Of a DNA stretch of 23,840 nt, positions 12,990 through 21,500 are shown in pieces. Position numbers and translations under genes: made by a program. Positions within the stretch are counted from its first letter, which is position 1. Every line of letters begins with the position of its first letter. The notes beneath the pieces are model-generated. The model worked only from the letters and a program-made list of their open reading frames with translations. It did not search any database and was not told the DNA's origin. This DNA is from CAYRCU01 sp964422865 (GTDB lineage Bacteria; Patescibacteriota; Microgenomatia; UBA8517), in the NCBI GenBank assembly GCA_964422865.1, contig CAYRCU010000015.1, positions 1 to 23,840 of the forward strand. Direction: 5' to 3'.

Positions 12990-13997
12990 TTAACGCTTTG
13001 TTATCACGCTTCTCTTCCAAAGTTCAATATTTTCCATCACAAGTCCCGTCCCTCTAACCACACAAAACAAAGCATCCTCCGCCACATGACTGGGAACCCC
13101 GGTTTCCTCAGTCATCAGCTTGTCAAAATTTCGAAGAGAACTTGTTCCCCCGCTCATTATGATCCCCTTATCTATAATATCCGCCGCAAGCTCAGGCGGA
13201 GTATCCTCCAAAACATCCTTTACAACCCCAACAATAGTCAAAAGCGTGGGTCTAATAGCCCCGGTGATCTCACTCGAAACAAGCTCCACACTCCTGGGAA
13301 GCCCGAACACCAAATCCCGCCCGGATATTTGCATCTTTTCCTCCTTGGGAAGCTCAATTGCCGATCCAAGCTTTATCTTTATCATCTCCGCAGTCTGATC
13401 TCCGATAATCAAATTATGTTTCTTTTTAAGATAACTCTGGATAGCCTCATCAACCTTATTCCCGGCAACCCTCACACTCCGATGAACTACAACCCCCCCA
13501 AGGCTGATCACGGCCGCCTCTGCACTTCCCCCTCCCATATCAACAATCATGTGTCCCGAAGGCGCGGAAACCGGAATGTTCGCTCCAATCGCAGCCGCCA
13601 ATGGCTCATCTATCAAATACGCATGCGCAGCCCCGGCCTCAAGAGTAGCATCAAGAGCAGCACGCCTTTCAACCTGAGTACACCCCGCCGGAACACACAC
13701 CATAACATCCGGCCTTATAAACTGAAAACGCCCCGTAACCTTACCGATAAAATACCTAAGCATCGCCTTCGTCACCTGATAATCCGCAATCACTCCCTCC
13801 CGCATTGGCCTATTAGCACTCAAACTCTCAGGGGTTCTCCCAAGCATCCTTTTTGCCTCCTCCCCCACCGCCACAACCCTATTATCCTCGCTGGTTACGG
13901 CAACCACAGTCGGTTCATTGGCAACAATGCCTTCCCCGGCTACCCACACCAATGTGTTTGCAGTCCCCAAATCTATCGCAATTCTTTTTCTAAACAT
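12990..13997 (-). CDS. mreB: Rod-shape actin homologue MreB
   Basis: MreB polymerises under the membrane and guides lateral wall synthesis. The protein has 335 aa, normal length. The phosphate-1 motif is IDLGTANTLVWV (8-19), the catalytic Glu is E131 in IDEPLAAAIGA, phosphate-2 is VDMGGGSAEAAVISLGG (152-168) and the adenosine motif IMSGGTSSL (280-288). The phosphate-2 loop departs from the usual GGGTTEVAV (Thr-Thr to Ser-Ala, Val to Ala) and the adenosine motif from LTGGGALL, so it is a diverged member; ParM-like or DnaK-like identities are excluded by the overall match. A weak Shine-Dalgarno (AAGGGA) is 10 bp upstream. It is divergent from the PEGA gene; mreC/mreD are not adjacent on either side. 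Confidence 0.92.
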   Translation of the reverse strand: MFRKRIAIDLGTANTLVWVAGEGIVANEPTVVAVTSEDNRVVAVGEEAKRMLGRTPESLSANRPMREGVIADYQVTKAMLRYFIGKVTGRFQFIRPDVMVCVPAGCTQVERRAALDATLEAGAAHAYLIDEPLAAAIGANIPVSAPSGHMIVDMGGGSAEAAVISLGGVVVHRSVRVAGNKVDEAIQSYLKKKHNLIIGDQTAEMIKIKLGSAIELPKEEKMQISGRDLVFGLPRSVELVSSEITGAIRPTLLTIVGVVKDVLEDTPPELAADIIDKGIIMSGGTSSLRNFDKLMTEETGVPSHVAEDALFCVVRGTGLVMENIELWKRSVITKR

Positions 13998-14020
13998 CTT
14001 TCATCATTCCCTTCTTTCTG

Positions 14021-14049
14021 ATATTATTTGATATATTTTCATATTATTT
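14021..14049. repeat. Direct repeats in the mreB/PEGA divergent promoter region
   Basis: ATATTATTT occurs at 14021-14029 and 14041-14049, exactly 20 bp apart, about 25-50 bp upstream of mreB. Two helical turns of spacing would put both on the same DNA face. It could be a protein-binding site or simply AT-rich promoter DNA. Confidence 0.4.
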
Positions 14050-14108
14050 AGACATACTCCACATATCACGGATTATTCATTATATTAAGCATATCCCATA
14101 CCAACAAG

Positions 14109-14117
14109 TGGTATAAT
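14109..14117 (+). promoter_or_regulatory. Extended -10 promoter of the PEGA-domain gene
   Basis: TGGTATAAT, a perfect extended -10, lies 11 bp before the ATG at 14129, predicting a leader of about 5 nt. No -35 box of quality and no Shine-Dalgarno are present. The same nine bases serve the 7TM operon. Confidence 0.7.
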
Positions 14118-14128
14118 ACTTTTTCAAG

Positions 14129-15322
14129 ATGGTTAAAGTAAGACTCATCGTCACAGCAATCACATTCTTAATTCTCATTGTCTTCGGAAGCATGGCAATT
14201 CTCTTTGCAAGAGGCTACCGCTTGGGGATAAAAGAAAAAGGTGTCACAATCAGTCCCCAAGGTCTCCTTTCAATAACATCAGACCCGAGCGGAGCGGAGG
14301 TATATATCAACGGCAAGCTAAAAACCGCAACCGACAACACCATCTCCCTTCCCCCGGGCGAGTACGAAGTAAGCATTAAAAAAGAAGGCTTTCTGGAATG
14401 GAAAAAAAGGCTCGTCATTGAAAAAGAAGTGGTCACCCCGACACACGCTTTCCTGATACACTCCGCCCCATCACTAACCGCCCTCACCTTTTCAGGAAGC
14501 ATAAACCCAAAAGTATCCGCCGACTTTTCAAAAATAGCTTTCATCATCCCTCCCGTTACCGAAAACGGAGTGGAGCTTACAACCGAAGGCTCAACAAAAG
14601 CAGGGCTCTGGATCATAGAAATGACCAATCTTCCCTTAGGGTTCAGCAGAGATCCCCGCCAAATCACGGACGGCGACCTCTCGGACGCCGAGTTCAGCTG
14701 GTCCCCGGACGGCAGAGAAATTCTCCTTACGCTAAACAATAAAAACTACCTCCTCAAAACATCCGAGTTCACCCCGCAAAACCAAAGACTAAATATATCC
14801 GCAAATCTTGAGGAAATCAAAAAAAACTGGGAAGCAAAAGAACAAAAAATCCTCCTGTCCCGCCTGTCAAATCTCCCCACCGAGCTTGAAGAAATCTTCT
14901 CAAGCTCAGCCGAAAACATCCGTTTCTCCCCGGACGGAGACAAAATCCTCTACACGGCAAAAGAAAACTCGTTTCTTCCCGAAAACCTTGTTAAAACTCT
15001 CCCCGGCTCCTCAACACAGCCTCAAGAAAGAAACATCAAAAAAGGCACAACATACGTATACGACATCAAAGAAGATCGAAATTTCAAACTCGCAGAAAAA
15101 GAAAAAAGTGTCTACTGGCTGCCAAACAGCCACAATCTCCTAATCCCACAAGAGCAAAAAATTGTCATCTCAGATTACGACGGAACAAACAAACAAGATG
15201 CATTCACAGGCGGATATATCTACCCATACGCCTATCCCTCAAACTCCCTCAACAAAATCATAATCCTCACTTCTCTAGGAGCCCAGTCCACTCCCAATTT
15301 ATACTGGCTTAGTTTAAAATAA
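14129..15322 (+). CDS. Membrane-anchored PEGA-domain / beta-propeller protein
   Basis: A 397-aa protein with one N-terminal membrane helix (about residues 5-27) and the rest presumably outside the cytoplasm. Residues ~46-112 form a PEGA domain: LLSITSDPSGAEVYINGK, then LPPGEYEVSIKKEGF. The rest resembles a TolB/PD40-type propeller: FSWSPDGREILLTL near residue 190 and IRFSPDGDKILYTA near 265 are classic blade motifs, followed by TTYVYDI and VYWLPNSHNLLI. PEGA domains are common in surface proteins and bind cell-wall or protein partners; no enzyme activity is indicated. It is divergent from mreB and precedes tRNA-Arg by 14 bp. Confidence 0.87.
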   Translation: MVKVRLIVTAITFLILIVFGSMAILFARGYRLGIKEKGVTISPQGLLSITSDPSGAEVYINGKLKTATDNTISLPPGEYEVSIKKEGFLEWKKRLVIEKEVVTPTHAFLIHSAPSLTALTFSGSINPKVSADFSKIAFIIPPVTENGVELTTEGSTKAGLWIIEMTNLPLGFSRDPRQITDGDLSDAEFSWSPDGREILLTLNNKNYLLKTSEFTPQNQRLNISANLEEIKKNWEAKEQKILLSRLSNLPTELEEIFSSSAENIRFSPDGDKILYTAKENSFLPENLVKTLPGSSTQPQERNIKKGTTYVYDIKEDRNFKLAEKEKSVYWLPNSHNLLIPQEQKIVISDYDGTNKQDAFTGGYIYPYAYPSNSLNKIIILTSLGAQSTPNLYWLSLK

Positions 15323-15336
15323 CTTTTTAATAACCT

Positions 15337-15408
15337 GTCCCCGTAGTTCAATGGACAGAACAGTCGCCTCCTAAGCGACAAATGAAGGTTCGACTCCTTC
15401 CGGGGATA
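15337..15408 (+). tRNA. tRNA-Arg (anticodon CCT)
   Basis: A complete cloverleaf of 72 nt: acceptor GTCCCCG/CGGGGAT with G-T at the first pair, D arm GTTC/GAAC, anticodon stem GTCGC/GCGAC with loop CTCCTAA (anticodon CCT at 15370-15372, reading AGG), 4-nt variable loop, T arm GAAGG/CCTTC with loop TTCGACT, and discriminator A. The 3' CCA is not encoded (ACTT follows). A short T5 run comes right after. Confidence 0.95.
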
Positions 15409-15429
15409 CTTTTTAGCAGGCTTCCGTGC

Positions 15430-15459
15430 TTGACAAACAACCCCTCATATTGTTTTAAT
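15430..15459 (+). promoter_or_regulatory. Promoter of the giant surface-protein gene
   Basis: Consensus -35 TTGACA (15430-15435) and -10 TTTAAT (15454-15459, 5 of 6 matches) with an 18-bp spacer, 57 bp before the start codon. Downstream, TGACA (15477-15481) and TGTCA (15496-15500) form a short inverted repeat in the predicted leader. No clear Shine-Dalgarno precedes the ATG. Confidence 0.6.
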
Positions 15460-15516
15460 TACAGTAGCACAAAATATGACACTCTAAGCTCAACATGTCA
15501 CGTTTAACCCTGCCAA

Positions 15517-18500
15517 ATGTCCCATCCTGCAAATAAAATAAATAAACTTCTCACAATAGGCGAAGCCGCCGACTACCTAAACGTCTCCACCCGCACCCTC
15601 AAACGATGGGAAGAAAGCGGCCGCATCTTTCCATACAAAACTCCCGGAAACCACAGAAGATACTTCCTCAAAGACTTAATAACCATAAAAAACCAAAGGA
15701 AAAAATCTACAACTCCACCCCTCAGGTCCACACCACCCCCCGCATCCATCGCCGCCAAACCAACTTCCCTGGGTAAACTATCAATATTATTTCTTGCATC
15801 AGCTCTCCTGTTTACACTCTCCACCAACAAAACAGCACTAGATAAAGTAACCTCATTGACAAAAATAGGAAAAAAGCCGACAAAAACAGCGGTTGAGTCA
15901 AATCTGCTCGACGTCCTGTCTGCAAATTTAGGGATCTACAAAGGAGATGTTTCCATCATCGGAAACTTGGACATTAGCCAGACCACAACCACTAACAGCC
16001 TAGTAGTTGAAAGCAGCGCAAGCATCGGAGGCGGTCTGTATGTTGCCGGAAACGAAATCATTAATTCCTCAGGAAAAATCCCCGCCATCAACGGATACTA
16101 TTTCGAAGACTTAAATGGCGAAAACCTAACAAACGTCGATGCCCAACATCTCGGAGGGCAAGCGGCAAGTGCTTTCCTGCGGTCAAACGAAAACGACACC
16201 GTCGAAGCAGTTCTCACCTTTATCGCAAGCCCAGGAAGCACCGACGTCTCAGGCGGCCCTCTCTATATAAATCCACAAGCTTCAAGCTTTAATTACACTC
16301 TTTTGGGAATAGCAATAAACGGCACATCAAAATTCAAGGTAGACACCGAGGGAGATATAACCGCAAGCGGCGGGATCCGAACGGAAGGCAATCTCGACAT
16401 CAATGGTGTATCAAACGATATCGCAGGCACTCTTAACCTATCAGGAAGCATCCTCACTTCCAGCGGAGACCTAATAATCGATCCCTCAGGAGGCGGAGTA
16501 AAAATTGGGACCGGCACACCGAGCTCGGTTGACCTGGCAGGCGACGACCTTTATATCGCCGGAGACGTGGAAGTAGACGGAACAATCTATGGCAATATAT
16601 CAGGAACTATATCACCCGGGTTCACCGAGGGCAGTGTAGTTTTCATAGACTCCTCCGGCAACCTCACCCAAGACAACTCAAACTTCTTCTGGGACGACAC
16701 CAATAATCTCCTAGGCATTGGAACAAGTAGCCCAAACAGCGCTCTACACATATCCGCAAACGCCAGTGCTCAAGCCATCATAGATCGCTACTCCACAAAC
16801 GCATGGGGAAACGAATACACAACACGGAAAGCTAGAGGTACGGCAGCCAGTCCACTGGCCACTGAAGTAAACGACGAGCTGGGTGGTCTGGAAATGTACG
16901 GATACGACGGTAGCTCCTTTTTAATTGCCTCGGCAATCAGGGGAATTGTGGACGGTACCGTAAGCACCGGATCTCTACCAGGACGCCTAGCATTCTACAC
17001 CGGCACAAACTCCAGTCTAACGGAAAGGATGACAATCGACTCCTCCGGCCTCGTCGGCATTGGAACAACAAACCCAGATAGAATCCTTGACATTTATAAA
17101 TCCGGACAAGCTTATCTTTCTTTAACAACAGGAACAACACAAACAGCGGGTCTATTACTAGGAGATACATCCGTCGACTACGTAGGAAGGGTTGAGTACG
17201 ATAACAACCTTAACGAGTTGTCTTTGTGGGCAAACAACTTCCAGGCTTTAACAATCAACTCCTCCAGCAACGTCGGCATAGGCACAACAAGTCCACAAGG
17301 TAAACTTCATATTGCAGGTTCAGCAGATGACGAGCAACTAATAATAAAAGCCAACACCACCCAAACAGCAAATCTAACCGAGTGGCAAGATAGCAGTGGG
17401 GGGATACTGGGATATTTCTCCTCAAAAGGAAACCTAGTTGCCTATGGTAGTGGATCAATCATATCAAACACTGCCATAGGAAAATCTGCTCTGAATGTGA
17501 ACACAACCGGCACAAGCAACACCGCTGTCGGAGGATTTGCTTTATTCAAAAACACTACTGGGAACTACAATTCCGCACTGGGTAATAGCTCTTTATATAA
17601 CAATGTAGATGGTACAAGCAATATTGGAATTGGCTTCGAAGCGTTGAAAACCAATGTAAGCGGTGACAACAACATAGGCATAGGAATATATTCACTCTAC
17701 AACGTTACAGGAAACAACAACATTGGTATCGGTTCAAATGTCGGGGCAAACGCCGGTAGTGGAAACGTATTTATAGGTTACCAAGCAGGCAAAAGTGAAA
17801 CAGGGTCAAACAAACTATACCTAGCCAACGCCGACAACACTGCCCTCATATATGGAGACTTCTCCACCGGCCAAGTGGGAATAGGAGGCACCGCCGCCCA
17901 CACTGATCCGTATGTATATGTTTCCAGTGCAGGAGATGTAGGAATTGGGACAACAGGACCAAGTGAATTACTACATATATACTCTGCAAGCAGTACTGCG
18001 GGCATCGCTCTAGAGCGAGCGGGTCTAAATACATGGGATCTACTCAGTTCAGGCGGAGGTTTGTATATTGAACCACAAGACAATGAAAATGACGTTTATT
18101 TTAGAGATTATGGCAACACCACTACACTTCAAATTGACAATTCAGAAAATGATGTTTTGATTCCAAATGGAGATTTAATCGTATCTGGCACTGGTAATTC
18201 TTCGTTCGCCGGCCAAGTCGGCATTGGCACCACTGCCCCCGCTCACCCACTTGTCATATCCAACATCGCCTACTTCTCTTCAACTTCGGGCTACCCCGGG
18301 CCTGGTCCAATCAACATTTACGGAAGTGGTGGTGGGGGTACGATCAACATTTATGGAGGAACAGCTATTTTTGGAACCTCAGGTTCAGGAGCCATCGTAG
18401 GCAGCAACTACTACGGCACAGAAATTATTGCCGGTGATGACGCTAGTGATAACATCATTTTTAGTCCCGGAGGCAGCGAGCAAGGCAGATACACTGGCAC

Positions 18501-21500
18501 TGGCCTTCTCGGCATTGGCACTACTGCCCCAGGGACAAAATTAGATGTCAATGGTGTAATCAGTATTTCAGGAAACAGGACAATATACAACGCAGCTGCC
18601 TTGGATGGATTCACCGGTTCCTTGTTCATAGAAAATGGAGGTCAAAACCTTTCAAATACAAGCGGATCGGAAGGGTACTATAACATAGGCATTGGCTACA
18701 ACACTCTATTAGATGTCACCACAGGACTCGGTAATGTCGCCGTAGGCCCATCCGCTCTTGCCAACGTTACTACTGGAACCAGAAACAGTGCCCTTGGACT
18801 CTCAACCATGTCAAATGCTACCGGAAACAGTAACAACGCTTTTGGCAACGAGGCTTTAAGAGATGCTAGTGGAAACTACAACAATGCTTTCGGTAATTTC
18901 GCCCTTAGGCTCAATACTGGCAGCGCAAATATCGCCGTGGGTTATGACGCTCTAGTTGCAAGCACCACTGCAAACAGAAACATAGCAATTGGCCACAAAG
19001 CCGGCGAGGCTCTAATTGATGGTGACAATAATATTATTATTGGGTATGATATTGACCTCCCTAACACTGATAGCTCCTATATGCTTAACATTGGCAACCT
19101 AATATACGCCACAGGACTAGACGGCACAGGAACTACCTTATCGTCAGGAAACGTGGGCATCGGCACCACAAGTCCAGGAGCAAAATTAGACGTCTCCGGA
19201 CAAATTGCTGTATCGAATGGAAACTCAAGTACTCCTTCTATTCGCGGATCTGACTCAGACTCCGGAATATATTTCACCACCAACCCAGCTACATATATTA
19301 CTGTCAACGGCAACAATGTTTTTCGAGCCACCGGCACACAAATAGATTTTTACAACACAAACCTTTATGTATCAGATGGAAAATTTTTGTCCATCGATAA
19401 AGTCAGAGCTCGCGATGGTGATGGCTTAGCCCTCTACGACGACGGTGATAACGGAATCTTTATTGAAGATGGAGGGCAAATAGGTATTGGGACAAGTACC
19501 CCCATAGAAATACTCGATCTTTACACCACGGGAAGCAATATAAGACTAAAATCTCCAACAACAGGAAAAGGATTCTATGCTACTGACAACAGTGGGTTTG
19601 GCTCAAGAGGTTTAGATCTATACAACTACCACGCAACTGTGTATGCAAATGATGCAACTTCGGGTTATGTTTCTCTGAACACCAACTCTCTCGATAGACT
19701 AAGAGTAACAAATTCTGGCCTCGTCGGCATAGGCACCACAAGCCCTGCTGCGTTAGCCCATATTGGATCAACTGGCACACCTGGAGTTATAGATGGCACC
19801 AATGATCTTTACGTAAACGACGATATAGAAGTTGATGGTAATGTTTTTGGTCAATCTTTCTACGGAACTGCCCTTAAAAGCGATGGCTATCTTGGTTCAA
19901 ACATTACAATTGACGTTTCAGATGCATATGACTTTATAGTACAAACAAATGATGTCAACAGTTTTGTTGTAAAAAACACCGGCCTCGTCGGGATTGGTGA
20001 TGTCGATCCTGCCGCTCACTTAGTGGTCGGCTCTGATACCAATGCAGGATATGCCGACGGCACTGGAGATGTCTACATTCAAAATGACCTAGAAGTAGAT
20101 GGTACCCTCTATGCCTCAGCCGGCATTACTCAGCTAGGAGGCCAAGATACTACCATCAAAGGAAAAATAGACCTCACAGGCATATCAAACATTAACGATA
20201 TATATGTTTATGACACCACCAAAGACTCAGACGGCGGAGCCTGGAGACACGATGAGCGGGCCAAAGCAAGCTCCTGGTATAACGAAACCATAGATGCAAC
20301 GGGGGCAAACTGTACCCTGGACACAGATGACAGGTGTGGAACCCGTGAATTCCCAGAAAAAGCAATCCTAGTAGCTACTGATACCAAACTATATATCTTC
20401 GATGCAAAAGACAACACTTTGTGGATGGATTTCTCTAGCGGGTCAGCAACATCATATAAAGTCTTGGGTGATTACACAACAAGCGGTGTAGTATCCTCAG
20501 TATTTGCACTAAACGGGAAAATATATGTAGGCAACTCTCAAGATGGGTTAAAAATCATCAATTTTCCCCGCGATAATGCTACTCGCATTAGCGACACAAC
20601 CGCTGGAAACGGCATCCTCATAACTGGACTTGATGATCGAAACAGTGCAAACTCGGATGCATTCTGGATAACCAATACCCCTTCGTACACACTAGTTAAC
20701 GACAAAGTTAACGATGTCCACGCCACTGTTATAAACGGCAAAACTTTCATAGCAGTAGGAACATCCGCAGGAGCCCTATCAGTTATCAATGAAACAGACG
20801 AGGTAATATATGATTACTCGGACGTAACCAGTGATAGTTACAATGCTGTTTGGATAAGTGAAAGTGGAGAGCTGTATGGAGTGAATTCAACACGGGTCCA
20901 AGTTGAAAAATGGAATGATGTACACCTTGATACTGCCGATAGGGATAATGACACCCCGGATGCAAAATGGGATGAGTCTTCCACTCCAGCAGTCTGGACA
21001 GCTGCTCCAACCATAGCAACTACTCCGGGACAACTATATGTTACCGAGGGAACGAGCACTGTTGATGGAAATAGCGACACCATCTACTTCTCCCATGGCG
21101 GAGGTTTGAGTGTAATCAACGACAAACACGGCGACGAATCCAACGGCTCAGTCAAATACTACACCACTTCATACATAACAGAAGAAATGGTGGGAGACAT
21201 CCGCGGTATGTGGCCGCTTTACGGCTCCGGCACTATTGCTGACGGCACCAACAACATTGACGACGTCTCCATTAAATCAAGCGAGCTTACTGCAAAAAAT
21301 GCCGATGCCTCTGGCATGACATATGCCACAGGAGTAAGGGGCACAGGTATCACCCTCGACGGCATTGATGATTATCTTTGTACCGACACCAATGATGATG
21401 ACACTTGTGACGATAATGATGAATTTGACATAACAGGTAACCAAACAATTTCAATCTGGTACAAAGGCAGCGATTGTGCCGGATACCTTCTGGGAAAAGG

